Assembly: GCA_000270325.1 (NCBI GenBank)
Contig: BA000048.1
Location: 1,477,481-1,541,480, forward strand
DNA from: Candidatus Caldarchaeum subterraneum
GTDB taxonomy: Archaea; Thermoproteota; Nitrososphaeria_A; Caldarchaeales; Caldarchaeaceae
Length of the DNA stretch: 64,000 nucleotides
Direction: 5' to 3'
Numbering within the stretch: position 1 is the stretch's first letter; each line of letters begins with the position of its first letter. Of this stretch, positions 17,276-24,449 are shown piece after piece. The notes beneath the pieces were generated by a model. The model was not told the origin of the DNA. It was given only the letters and a program-made list of their open reading frames with translations, and made no database searches. The translations under genes were made by a program, and so were the position numbers.

Positions 17276-17276
17276 A
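17269..17276 (+). promoter_or_regulatory. TATA box of tRNA-Ser
   Basis: GTATAAAA overlaps the stop codon of the dehydrogenase homologue and is centred about 30 nt before the tRNA 5' end at 17303. Confidence 0.6.
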
Positions 17277-17302
17277 AACGGCAAACACCAACATCAACAG
17301 GA

Positions 17303-17410
17303 GCCGGGGTCCCACAGCCAGGCAGTGGGCCGGCCTCGAGATCATAAAAAGCTGGTCAAGAAAGCCGGTGGCCTTTCCGGGCCGCGTGGGTTCAAATCCC
17401 ACCCCCGGCG
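17303..17410 (+). tRNA. tRNA-Ser (CGA anticodon) with a 22-nt intron
   Basis: The acceptor arms GCCGGGG (17303-17309) and CCCCGGC (17403-17409) pair, with G as discriminator. The D stem is CCAC/GTGG, the anticodon stem CCGGC/GCCGG, and the T arm GTGGG-TTCAAAT-CCCAC. There is a long class-II variable arm (GGCC/GGCC type) as expected for tRNA-Ser. The anticodon loop reads CTCGAG and is completed by A at 17363 only if 17341-17362 is removed. This is the canonical 37/38 intron position. The anticodon is CGA. Confidence 0.93.
17341..17362 (+). other. tRNA-Ser intron (canonical 37/38 position)
   Basis: The 22-nt AT-rich insert separates G37 and A38 of the anticodon loop. It contains GCTGG (17351-17355), which can pair with the CCGGC anticodon strand and offers a competing helix in the precursor. 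The exact boundaries could shift by one or two bases without a computed bulge-helix-bulge fold. Confidence 0.8.
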
Positions 17411-17465
17411 CATAAGCGGCGCCACGGCTAATTGTGCAGCTGCTGAACAGTGAAGGTGCCTGTTT

Positions 17466-17816
17466 TTATAGAGAGATGTTTCGAGTATTTTGCATAGCCC
17501 ATTTTGACCCCCATTCTCTGAGTTGTTCCAGTATGGGTGCGAGCTCCTTTGCCATGGGGGTGAGCGAATAGGCTACTGAGAAGGGTTGGAGGCTAACAAC
17601 ATTTCTTTCGACGAGGCCTTTCTTTTGAAGGTTTTTTAGGGTTCTTGAGAGGGTTTTGGAGTTGAGCCCGGGCACGGCTTTAAGTAGCTCGTTGAACCCT
17701 TTAGGGCCTTCAACAAGGTATGAGATTATCACCATCGACCAAACGCTTCCAATAAGCTTCGTGGCCGAAACAATCGGACAGACATCTCCAGCCGCCAAGG
17801 ATTTCGCGCGCGCCAT
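17466..17816 (-). CDS. HxlR-family winged-helix regulator
   Basis: The 116-residue protein has the HxlR core: an N-terminal CPI motif (C13), the GSVWSMVIISYL helix, KGFNELLKAVPGLNSKTLSRTLKNLQKKGLVER-type recognition region (broken here across residues 39-71), and a YSLTPMAKEL wing-helix. The family contains redox- and aldehyde-responsive regulators that use the conserved cysteine. It is divergent from the DoxX gene across 71 nt, a usual arrangement, so it probably controls that gene. Confidence 0.9.
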   Translation of the reverse strand: MARAKSLAAGDVCPIVSATKLIGSVWSMVIISYLVEGPKGFNELLKAVPGLNSKTLSRTLKNLQKKGLVERNVVSLQPFSVAYSLTPMAKELAPILEQLREWGSKWAMQNTRNISL

Positions 17817-17887
17817 CTAGAGGCGTATATGTCTCTGACCATCTTAAATACTTGCCTTTTGCCATTAGGTTTCGAAAGGTGAGCGAG

Positions 17888-18364
17888 ATGGCCTTGTTAG
17901 GAGATTTGTCTGGTTTCATGGATGTCGGCCTATTGGTGCTGCGGGTTGTGCTAGGTTTTATCATGGTTGTTCACGGAGCGCCGAAGCTCTTTGGCCCGAT
18001 GAGGCAGCAGATGCGCGGCGGCATGTCTCAGATGGGAATTCCTGGGGGGCTTTTCGACCTTGTGGGGCTTCTCGAGTTCGTCGGTGGCATAGCGCTGATT
18101 GTAGGGTTTTTGACGCAGGTGGCTGGGCTCCTATTCTTCATCCAGATGATTGGGACTATATCGTTGTATTTGTCGAAGCTTGGCAGGTTTGTGCCGCCTC
18201 CAGAGATGTTGCAGCAGATGGTAGCTGGTTCTCGGCAGTTCATGAGGGGTTTCATGGCGGGAGTCGGTGGATGGGAGTTTGACCTCCTGATTCTAGCGGC
18301 TGCTCTGCTTCTAGTTTTTACAGGAGCCGGCGCCTTCTCAGTCGACAGCCTGCTAAACCTCTAA
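17888..18364 (+). CDS. DoxX family membrane protein
   Basis: The 158-residue protein from ATG 17888 has four hydrophobic segments. It shows the DoxX hallmark of an arginine in the first helix (LLVLRVVLG) followed by HGAPKLFG, and a GLLEFVGGIALIVG second helix. Relatives include the thiosulfate:quinone oxidoreductase subunit and uncharacterised redox membrane proteins. A GGTGAG Shine-Dalgarno-like element lies just before 17888, and a TTAAATAC box (about 17844-17851) fits a short leader, so the upstream in-frame ATG at 17852 is less likely. A T-run (18367-18373) follows the stop and may terminate it. Confidence 0.85.
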   Translation: MALLGDLSGFMDVGLLVLRVVLGFIMVVHGAPKLFGPMRQQMRGGMSQMGIPGGLFDLVGLLEFVGGIALIVGFLTQVAGLLFFIQMIGTISLYLSKLGRFVPPPEMLQQMVAGSRQFMRGFMAGVGGWEFDLLILAAALLLVFTGAGAFSVDSLLNL

Positions 18365-18402
18365 TCTTTTTTTGTTTATTAGATGGATTTTATCTGTCAT
18401 GG

Positions 18403-18909
18403 TTGTTGGAGACGGGCAGCCGTATTGAGGCCCTTATGCGGGCTCATAAACGGGAAAGAGGTAGCGTGAAGCTGGCGGAGGAGTATCTAGAAGCGGTGTA
18501 TGAAATTCTTCAACAAAGGGATGGCAGGGTCCGGCCGGTGGATGTTGCAAAAGCTTTGAACGTGGCTCCGAGCACGGTGAAGAAGGTTATCACCCGTTTA
18601 TGCGAAAAAGGTTACCTTCGCTACCAGCCCTACAAGGTTCTTGAGCTGACTGAGGAAGGGCTTGCGAGGGTGAGACAGCTTAAGCATAGGCATGACACCG
18701 TATCGAAGCTGTTTCAGACACTTGGGCTGGACGAGCTCTCGGCGGAAGTGGAGGCTGAGAGAATGGAGCATAGCCTCAGCGAGACCTCGACGGCTGTTTT
18801 GGAGGCTTTGCTAAATACTCTCGAATCCGACTTGGAGGTGCTTCACAGGGTTAGGAGTGGTGTTTCTGAGGTGTTGGTTGGTGGCGGTTTTTTACGGAGA
18901 AAGGACTAA
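18403..18909 (+). CDS. DtxR/MntR-like regulator
   Basis: The 168-residue protein has an N-terminal winged helix: EEYLEAVYEIL (about 26-36), VRPVDVAKALNVAPSTVKKVI (split between residues 42-63), and a KGYLRYQPYKVLELTEEG wing. A DtxR-type dimerisation helix set follows, including RHDTVSKLFQTLG and EAERMEHSLS, which supply His/Glu metal-ligand candidates. It would sense Fe or Mn. It lacks the SH3-like FeoA domain. The TTG start at 18403 is tentative. It directly precedes the homocitrate synthase-like gene, which has its own promoter. Confidence 0.87.
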   Translation: MLETGSRIEALMRAHKRERGSVKLAEEYLEAVYEILQQRDGRVRPVDVAKALNVAPSTVKKVITRLCEKGYLRYQPYKVLELTEEGLARVRQLKHRHDTVSKLFQTLGLDELSAEVEAERMEHSLSETSTAVLEALLNTLESDLEVLHRVRSGVSEVLVGGGFLRRKD

Positions 18910-18921
18910 TATTGATTTTTT

Positions 18922-18933
18922 CGTAGCTCTACG
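18922..18933. promoter_or_regulatory. Inverted repeat upstream of the homocitrate synthase-like promoter
   Basis: CGTAG-CT-CTACG forms a 12-bp palindrome with two central bases, 6 nt upstream of the TATA box at 18939-18947. It is a candidate operator. Confidence 0.4.
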
Positions 18934-18938
18934 TAATC

Positions 18939-18947
18939 ATTAAATAC
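18939..18947 (+). promoter_or_regulatory. TATA box of the homocitrate synthase-like gene
   Basis: ATTAAATAC is centred 30 nt before the ATG at 18973, leaderless spacing. Confidence 0.6.
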
Positions 18948-18972
18948 GATTGGTTTAACGAATTTACGAAAA

Positions 18973-20361
18973 ATGGTAACAACGCTGCTTGACTCGACTC
19001 TCAGGGAGGGGGAGCTTTTCAGGGTTCTCAAACTTTCCACAAAACTGGAGCTGGTGGAAAGACTTGCGGACGCGGGGTTAAAAAGAGTCGAGATAACCGT
19101 GGATTATCCTCCTAGAACGACCCGCGAGGATGTGGAGCCTCTGGTCAAGAAATGTAACTCCCTAGGGGTTGAGGCTGTGCTTCATGGTAGAGCGATAAGG
19201 CAAGACCTTGAGGCTGCTGCGAAATATGACGCGGCCGGTGTAGGGCTTTACATCGCTTTGACTGAGATACATCGTACGCACAAGCTTCACGGAATCAGTT
19301 ATCAAGAGGGTTTGGAGCGGCTGATGGATGCTGTGAAAACCGCGCGTGAAATGGGTTTCAGATATGTGAGGGCCACGGTAGAAGATGCTTCACGGTTCTA
19401 CCTCGAGGGCCAGCTACCCCCTCTCGTCGACGCGGTCAACTCTGTGAGAAAAGCAGGAGCGACTCTCGTCAGCGTCCCCGATACAGCAGGGCTTCTTTCA
19501 CCGCAGAAGACACGTGAATTTATCACGTTTCTGAGAGAGAAAACAGACGCCCCGTTGGCTGCGCATTTTCACAACGACTATGGCATGGCGTCAGCCAACA
19601 CGGTTGAGGCGGTGTTGGCAGGGGCTGATGAGGCTCATGTAACTGTGATGGGTGTTGGTGACAGAAACGGGATAGCGGACCTATACGAGGTTGTCGCGGT
19701 GCTTGAGGACATTCACGGCATAGACCTCGGTGTGGACCGCTCCAAGCTAAACAGCCTCTACAGCTACTTCTCCAAGGTGGCGGGGCTTAGGCTCCCGTGG
19801 CGTCATCCACTATCAGAGGAAGCGAGAACAATACGTGCAGGAGTCCATCAGTCGATGGCTGTCGAGAAACCAGAGGGATACATGCCTGAGAAAAAACTGA
19901 GGCACGACGTGGAGAACCCCGTCTTCGAAATCGGCGTCTACTCGAGCCACCGGCTGATAGCTCATCTGACTGGTTTACCGTCGACGGACCCCAGAGCCCG
20001 CTCTGCAACTGAGGCTCTCGCGAGAAAGGCGCGGGAGAAAAAAGGTCGTCTCAGCATAAGCGACATAAAAGAGGTGCTGAAAAACGAGCTGGGAATTGAG
20101 GTGGATAACAACAGGCTTAGCAGGTTCTTCGGCGGGGAGAAAGTCTACATCCTGGCTAAGCTTAACCCAAGGTTTGACCCCGGCAAGATTTATGATACTC
20201 TGGTTTCATGGGATGATGTGGAGATGGTTGACGAGGTTTACGGCGATGTTGACCTTGTGGTAGTGGGTAGAATGAAGCTAGTAGGTCAAAACCTTGTGGA
20301 GAGGTTTAAGGACATTTTCGCAGATGCTATTGACGACCTGAAGGTTTTGGTGGCCGATTAG
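18973..20361 (+). CDS. Homocitrate synthase-like enzyme with C-terminal RAM domain
   Basis: The 462-residue protein is a DRE-TIM barrel enzyme: DSTLREGE (residues 7-14) opens the metal and 2-oxoacid site, and AHFHNDYG (about 196-203) carries the metal-binding H-x-H. The final 70 residues (about 391-462) form a RAM/Lrp-type ligand-binding domain (VYILAKLNPRFDPGK onward). This matches archaeal LysS homocitrate synthases, which condense acetyl-CoA with 2-oxoglutarate and use the RAM domain for lysine sensing. A 2-isopropylmalate or re-citrate synthase cannot be fully excluded. No other lysine or leucine genes are nearby. Confidence 0.85.
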   Translation: MVTTLLDSTLREGELFRVLKLSTKLELVERLADAGLKRVEITVDYPPRTTREDVEPLVKKCNSLGVEAVLHGRAIRQDLEAAAKYDAAGVGLYIALTEIHRTHKLHGISYQEGLERLMDAVKTAREMGFRYVRATVEDASRFYLEGQLPPLVDAVNSVRKAGATLVSVPDTAGLLSPQKTREFITFLREKTDAPLAAHFHNDYGMASANTVEAVLAGADEAHVTVMGVGDRNGIADLYEVVAVLEDIHGIDLGVDRSKLNSLYSYFSKVAGLRLPWRHPLSEEARTIRAGVHQSMAVEKPEGYMPEKKLRHDVENPVFEIGVYSSHRLIAHLTGLPSTDPRARSATEALARKAREKKGRLSISDIKEVLKNELGIEVDNNRLSRFFGGEKVYILAKLNPRFDPGKIYDTLVSWDDVEMVDEVYGDVDLVVVGRMKLVGQNLVERFKDIFADAIDDLKVLVAD

Positions 20362-20765
20362 CCTCGCAGGATGGCTGGAGCGGCTTTCGCCGACTCTTCT
20401 CCGAGGGCCCTCACGATGTCTGTGACCGTCACTATTCCAACCAGCTTCTCATCCCTCACGACAAGAAGCCTCCGCACACGGTTGGATGCCATTATGGCCA
20501 CCGCTTCCTCCAAGGAGGTATTTTCTCCAACAACCACTACGGGGGACGTCATAACATCCTCCACTGACGTTCTCCGCGGCGACAAACCCGCTGCCACAAC
20601 CCGTCTCACAACATCCCTCTCAGTCAAAACACCGACAGGCTTCTCACCCACGGTCACGACCAGCGACCCAACCTCCTCCTCAGCCATTATCTTAGCCGCT
20701 GCATAGACAGATGTCGTAGGTGAAACCGTGACAACATCAGCGGTCATCACATCCTTTACCAGCAT
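20358..20765 (-). CDS. CBS-domain pair protein
   Basis: A 135-residue protein consisting of two CBS motifs (VGVLTERDVVRR and VGIVTVTDIV). ATG 20765 is chosen: a CTTTTTAAC box on the minus strand (20796-20803) is about 35 nt upstream, whereas the upstream in-frame ATG at 20813 would lie before that box. It is close in sequence to the CBS part of the protein at 15756 (both have ERDIV/ERDVV then a gapped AAGxxPxRTSVxxVM). Its last bases overlap the convergent homocitrate synthase-like gene by 4 nt. Confidence 0.87.
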   Translation of the reverse strand: MLVKDVMTADVVTVSPTTSVYAAAKIMAEEEVGSLVVTVGEKPVGVLTERDVVRRVVAAGLSPRRTSVEDVMTSPVVVVGENTSLEEAVAIMASNRVRRLLVVRDEKLVGIVTVTDIVRALGEESAKAAPAILRG

Positions 20766-20773
20766 ACTTGACA

Positions 20774-20788
20774 CCGCCAAAATGGCGG
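20774..20788. promoter_or_regulatory. Inverted repeat between divergent CBS and eL42 genes
   Basis: CCGCC-AAAAT-GGCGG, 5-bp arms, lies between the CBS start (20765) and its TATA box. It could form a hairpin or serve as an operator. Confidence 0.35.
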
Positions 20789-20816
20789 GAGCCTGTGTTA
20801 AAAAGTGTTTCAAACG

Positions 20817-20824
20817 GTTTAAAT
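20817..20824 (+). promoter_or_regulatory. TATA box of the eL42 operon
   Basis: GGTTTAAA is centred 30 nt before ATG 20851, supporting leaderless initiation there. Confidence 0.55.
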
Positions 20825-20850
20825 CATGCTCCGAAAAGATGTCGGACGGG

Positions 20851-21128
20851 ATGAAGGTTCCCTCGAAGGTGATGACCTATTGCCCCAAATGCAACAGCCA
20901 CACGGAGCATACCGTCTCACTCTACAAAAAGGGTAAGGAAAGAAAACTTGCCTTGGGCGCGAGACGACACGCCAGGGAGTTGAAAGGATACGGTGGCCAG
21001 AAATACCCTATACAGAGGAAAAATCCAAGACAACCGACAAGAAAACCCTTGTCCTCAAATGCGTCACATGCGGCCGAAGCGTGATGAGAGAGGGAATTAG
21101 GCTGAGAAAAATGGAGGTGACCCGCTGA
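20851..21128 (+). CDS. rpl44e: Ribosomal protein eL42 (L44e) with a frame discontinuity
   Basis: The N-terminal half reads MKVPSKVMTYCPKC and on through KGYGGQKYPIQRK in one frame. The conserved C-terminal half (KTTDKK, CVTCG, GIRLRKMEV) is in the -1 frame, ending at TGA 21126-21128. The switch falls at an A5 run (21019-21023): reading 20851-21021 then 21021-21128 gives a normal 92-residue eL42 with both zinc CxxC pairs. Without it, frame 0 stops at 21084 and the second CxxC is lost. The stop overlaps the eS27 start (TGATG). A one-base sequencing loss, transcript slippage or recoding could explain it. Archaeal genomes usually order eL42-eS27-aIF2alpha, as here. Confidence 0.88.
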
Positions 21129-21328
21129 TGTCAGAGTTGTGGCGCGGCCTTATACCTTCGCCACAGTCAAAATTCCTCATCGTAACATGTAACGAATGCG
21201 GAAACAATCAGATAGTCTTCGACTCGGCTAAAATCATCGTGAAATGCAACGTCTGTGGAGCGGTTTTGGCTAAGCCGAGCGGAGGAAAAGCAATCATACT
21301 GGGGAAGAAGGAGAGGACGCTTGAGTAA
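21128..21328 (+). CDS. rps27e: Ribosomal protein eS27
   Basis: The 66-residue protein has the C4 zinc finger CNEC and CNVC spaced 16 residues apart, as in archaeal S27e small-subunit proteins. It begins on the last base of the eL42 stop codon and its end overlaps the aIF2-alpha start by 8 nt. Confidence 0.95.
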   Translation: MSELWRGLIPSPQSKFLIVTCNECGNNQIVFDSAKIIVKCNVCGAVLAKPSGGKAIILGKKERTLE

Positions 21329-22085
21329 AGTCCCCGAGGTTGGGGAGCTGGTCATAGGGCGTGTACGAGAGGTTAAGGACTACGGCGCCTACGTGGAGAT
21401 AGACGAATACCCTGGCTACGAGGGGTTTGTGCATGTCTCGGAGGTATCGCTGAAATGGGTCCGCAACATCCGAGAGCATCTCAAGGAGGGGCAGCGGACT
21501 GTCTTCAAAATTATACGTGTAAACCCGGCGGCTATGCAGGCAGACCTCTCCATCAGAAGAGTCTCTCAAAGGGAGAGGATGGAGAAGCTGCTTGAGGTGA
21601 AAAAAGCATCCAAAGTCAGGCGTGTTCTAAAGATTCTCGAGGAAGCGTCTGGGCCACAGGCAGTTGAGAAAATATACGCGAAAACACGGGACACAGATGT
21701 TTTGTATGACATTTTTGAACAGATATCTGCAGACCAACCCGTTAAACAGTTTTTCCCACAGCTTGATGACAAGGAGTCGGAAACTCTCCGCCGCGCCATA
21801 GAGCACGAAATAAGGGTGCGTGAGCATGAAATAAAGAAAGATATCATTATGCGGTGCGAGGCTCGGAGAGGCGTGATGGCTATACGTGAGGCCGCCGCCG
21901 CGGCGGAGGAGCTTGCCGGGCCCGGGGAAACTGTTGAGATTAGGACTAAGGGGGCGCCTGTCTATGGCGTCCTTGTCAAGTCGTCGACGCGTGAAAAATC
22001 TGAGGAGCTTCTGTCAAAGGTTTTGGAGAAATGCGGAGAGGTCTTGAAGAAGCACGGGGGCGTGTTGGAGGTTAAGGCGGCTTAG
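21321..22085 (+). CDS. eif2a: Translation initiation factor aIF2 subunit alpha
   Basis: The 254-residue protein has an N-terminal S1 domain (VGELVIGRVREVKDYGAYV, then HVSEVSLKWVRNI), a helical middle domain and a C-terminal alpha-beta domain, exactly as aIF2-alpha. It works with the beta and gamma subunits to deliver initiator tRNA. The start is TTG 21321 in the LSKVPEVGEL reading, preceded by a GGAGAGG Shine-Dalgarno (21310-21316) inside eS27. In many archaea nop10 follows; here an opposite-strand gene of unknown type overlaps the 3' end by 14 nt. Confidence 0.95.
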   Translation: MSKVPEVGELVIGRVREVKDYGAYVEIDEYPGYEGFVHVSEVSLKWVRNIREHLKEGQRTVFKIIRVNPAAMQADLSIRRVSQRERMEKLLEVKKASKVRRVLKILEEASGPQAVEKIYAKTRDTDVLYDIFEQISADQPVKQFFPQLDDKESETLRRAIEHEIRVREHEIKKDIIMRCEARRGVMAIREAAAAAEELAGPGETVEIRTKGAPVYGVLVKSSTREKSEELLSKVLEKCGEVLKKHGGVLEVKAA

Positions 22086-22404
22086 CCGACTCTATCTTCT
22101 CCATGTTGAAGAGCAGGGAACGGCGTCGCACTATAGTTGCTCTGTTATCGACTCGTTGATACTTGGCGTTGACCTCAACATCCATGGGCAAAGGCTCCTG
22201 AGTTGTCTCAACCTCCAGAACACGTTTGTCTGGGGGAAAATCAACATGCCGCCCCTTACCCAGCTTCACCTCGATACCGAATATCTTGAACCCGTCCAAA
22301 GTCTCCGGAGGCTCCTCAAGCAAAGTGACCCTGTACCTGTATATCCTCGTCCTCTCAACCCTCGCCCGTGTTACTTCTTTAGTGGGTTGTTTCCGCCGCT
22401 TCAT
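22072..22404 (-). CDS. Hypothetical basic protein
   Basis: A 110-residue protein with a very basic N terminus (MKRRKQPTKE) and a predicted mostly beta body containing RYRVTLLEEPPE and KLGKGRHVDFPPD segments. I recognise no family. It converges with aIF2-alpha, overlapping 14 nt, and is divergent from the TSUP permease; an AT-rich stretch (22411-22438) between them holds TATA candidates for both. It could be an RNA-binding or ribosome-associated protein, which is only inference from charge. Confidence 0.6.
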   Translation of the reverse strand: MKRRKQPTKEVTRARVERTRIYRYRVTLLEEPPETLDGFKIFGIEVKLGKGRHVDFPPDKRVLEVETTQEPLPMDVEVNAKYQRVDNRATIVRRRSLLFNMEKIESAKPP

Positions 22405-22448
22405 GACTCAGATTTAATAAAAACACCTTAAAATAAGATGTTTTGCCT

Positions 22449-23201
22449 ATGGTTTTTGGCGCTGAAGCCTCTGTAGTTCTTCTGGCTTTTTTCTCCGCTT
22501 TGGTAGGCTCTATGCTCGGTGTTGGAGGGGGCTTCGTCTTTGTTCCCGTGTCTGTCGGCATCATGGGGTTTCGGCCGTTTGTAGCGGTTCCGGCAAGCCT
22601 CTCTCTCGTGCTGTCAAACGCATTCTCAGCAACTCTGACAAGGCTGATGAAAAAAGCTTTCAACTTGAGGCCAAATCTTTGGCTGATTCTGCCTGCGTCG
22701 GGGTTATCTGTGCTCGGCGCCCTCACGTCGGCTCGTCTCGAAGCGCCGGTCTTCAAAATAATGTTTGGAACATTTCTCCTAGGCTCCTCTCTGTTACTGC
22801 TGAAAACCCGGGGAGAACAGGAACAGGGTCATTCTAGGGGATTTGCTGGAAGAAGGCTGGTTGTCGTGGTGGCCGCAGGATTTATTTCATCTTTGCTGGG
22901 AGTCGGTGGAGGGTTGTTGATGGTGCCGGGCTTCATTCTACTTTCTAAAATGAGCTCGAGGGAGTCGGTGGCCGTCAGCCAGTTTATCACAGGCTTCACA
23001 TCAGCCACGGGGCTTGCAACCTATCTTCTCCAAGGCAGCTTTTTCCCGAGCCTTTACGGCTCCGCTTTCGCGGGAGGCTTGTTGGGAGGATTTGTCGGAA
23101 GCAGGATACAGATAGGTTTATCCGAGAAACAGTTGAAAACAGCCATCTCTTTGGGCTTTTCGGCTATAGGGTTATGGATGCTGCTATCCCCGCTACTATA
23201 G
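22449..23201 (+). CDS. TSUP family (TauE/SafE) membrane permease
   Basis: The 250-residue protein has about eight transmembrane helices and two internal copies of the family's glycine-rich motif (SMLGVGGGFVFVP near residues 21-33 and SLLGVGGGLLMVP near 146-158). Members export sulfite, sulfonates or related anions. ATG 22449 is preferred over TTG 22443. It overlaps the convergent AN1-M50 protease gene by 6 nt. Confidence 0.9.
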   Translation: MVFGAEASVVLLAFFSALVGSMLGVGGGFVFVPVSVGIMGFRPFVAVPASLSLVLSNAFSATLTRLMKKAFNLRPNLWLILPASGLSVLGALTSARLEAPVFKIMFGTFLLGSSLLLLKTRGEQEQGHSRGFAGRRLVVVVAAGFISSLLGVGGGLLMVPGFILLSKMSSRESVAVSQFITGFTSATGLATYLLQGSFFPSLYGSAFAGGLLGGFVGSRIQIGLSEKQLKTAISLGFSAIGLWMLLSPLL

Positions 23202-23948
23202 GAGACGCACCAGAGTCAGGACAACGAGAGACAAAACGAAAACAACCGTCCATACTTTTTTGCTCCAAATAAACACTTTCTCCCCGTCGAGCGGCATTAT
23301 GGGAAGCATGTTGAAAAACATCAGGAACGCGTTGAGTGATGCAACGGCCATCAGAACACCGCTGCCCAGAATCCTCCCAGCGGCAAGGGAGACAGCGGCG
23401 ACCGCCATGTTGAACAAGGGCCCCGCAACAGCAACCTGCCCCATATCCCGCAAGCTCTGGATACCACGTATAACAACAGAACCTGGCATAATCACCTTAA
23501 AAGGAATAGGGAGGACCGAGGTCAGAACAGTCACGAGAAGACCTGCGAAGTAAACTCTGAACTCTGCGCCGAAACCCTTTCTCAGCGCCACAATTTTGTG
23601 AGCAAGCTCATGGCCTAGAAAAGAGGCCGCAAACCCTATCAAGAGAGCAGCGTAGAAAAGCGTCGGAGCAAAAACGAACCCGAGCAGGCTCACACCCGCG
23701 AGGACAACAACAAGCGTCGCAACCAAAAGATGAGCAATCTCGTCCCTTGTGAAGAAAGGGCCCCGAGTCCTACTCAGATAATCAACTTTCCATGTCCGAA
23801 CCCTTATTTCGTCAGGCCTCCGCGCCAATGTAATGCCTCCACATCCATGGTTCTCAGGCAGCCTATGCTCGGGGCAGAAACTCTGACCGCAGTATTTGCA
23901 TATGAAGGGTAAAAGCTCCTCGGCTCCGCATACGGCGCACTTGCCCAA
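23196..23948 (-). CDS. Site-2 protease-like M50 peptidase with N-terminal AN1 zinc finger
   Basis: The 250-residue protein starts with an AN1-type zinc finger (C4, C7, C17, C20, C25, H28, H34, C36 pattern, residues 1-40). A five- to six-helix membrane domain follows with HELAH (about residues 111-115) and NMLPIMPLDG (about 214-223), the zinc ligands of M50 intramembrane proteases. AN1 fingers in eukaryotes are linked to ubiquitin and proteasome-associated factors; in archaea this fusion recurs but is uncharacterised. A TATAAAAA box (23973-23980) is at leaderless spacing. Regulated intramembrane proteolysis is the family role, substrate unknown. Confidence 0.9.
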   Translation of the reverse strand: MGKCAVCGAEELLPFICKYCGQSFCPEHRLPENHGCGGITLARRPDEIRVRTWKVDYLSRTRGPFFTRDEIAHLLVATLVVVLAGVSLLGFVFAPTLFYAALLIGFAASFLGHELAHKIVALRKGFGAEFRVYFAGLLVTVLTSVLPIPFKVIMPGSVVIRGIQSLRDMGQVAVAGPLFNMAVAAVSLAAGRILGSGVLMAVASLNAFLMFFNMLPIMPLDGEKVFIWSKKVWTVVFVLSLVVLTLVRLL

Positions 23949-23991
23949 TTCAACGGCTTTTTAGGCATCTTGTTTTTATAGTTTCCCAAAC

Positions 23992-23998
23992 TTATATT
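23992..23998 (+). promoter_or_regulatory. TATA box of the Hsp20-ligase operon
   Basis: TTATATT is centred 26 nt before ATG 24021, leaderless spacing. Confidence 0.6.
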
Positions 23999-24020
23999 CC
24001 AAGCAAGACAACTATTACGT

Positions 24021-24446
24021 ATGAGCGCCGGTGTTGATTGGGATGAGTTTTTCAAAATGATTAGGGCGGATGTTGAGAGCCGTTTGAGAGAGGCTTTTGA
24101 CCAGCTGGGGGCTGGCTTTGAGCCATTCATCCGAGGAGAGGGTGTTCACTACACGTATGTCGGCGACCGTTTATACGCCGTCTTCGAGGTCGCGGGATGC
24201 CCACGGGATAAAATCGAGCTGACGGCTCAAGAAAACCAAATCATGGTTTCCGCCGAGCTTGTTTCACCACCGTCTCCAGAGTTTAGCAGGCTGTATCCCT
24301 TCACACGCGGCAAAGGTGTTCACAGAGTGCTGCGACTGCCACGGGCCATAGACCCCTCCAAAGTCGAGGCAAAGTACGACTCAGGGCTGTTGTTCATAAG
24401 GGCTGAGATAGCCAAACCCCGAGGCGTCAAGATATCAGTAGATTAG
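24021..24446 (+). CDS. Hsp20/alpha-crystallin family protein (2)
   Basis: The 141-residue protein has a helical N terminus and a degenerate alpha-crystallin domain (about 48-140), with the late motif AKYDSGLLFIRAEI matching A-x-x-x-x-GLL. It differs clearly from the Hsp20 at 9235. It is 3 nt upstream of the DNA ligase gene, so they share a transcript. Confidence 0.87.
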   Translation: MSAGVDWDEFFKMIRADVESRLREAFDQLGAGFEPFIRGEGVHYTYVGDRLYAVFEVAGCPRDKIELTAQENQIMVSAELVSPPSPEFSRLYPFTRGKGVHRVLRLPRAIDPSKVEAKYDSGLLFIRAEIAKPRGVKISVD

Positions 24447-24449
24447 AAT

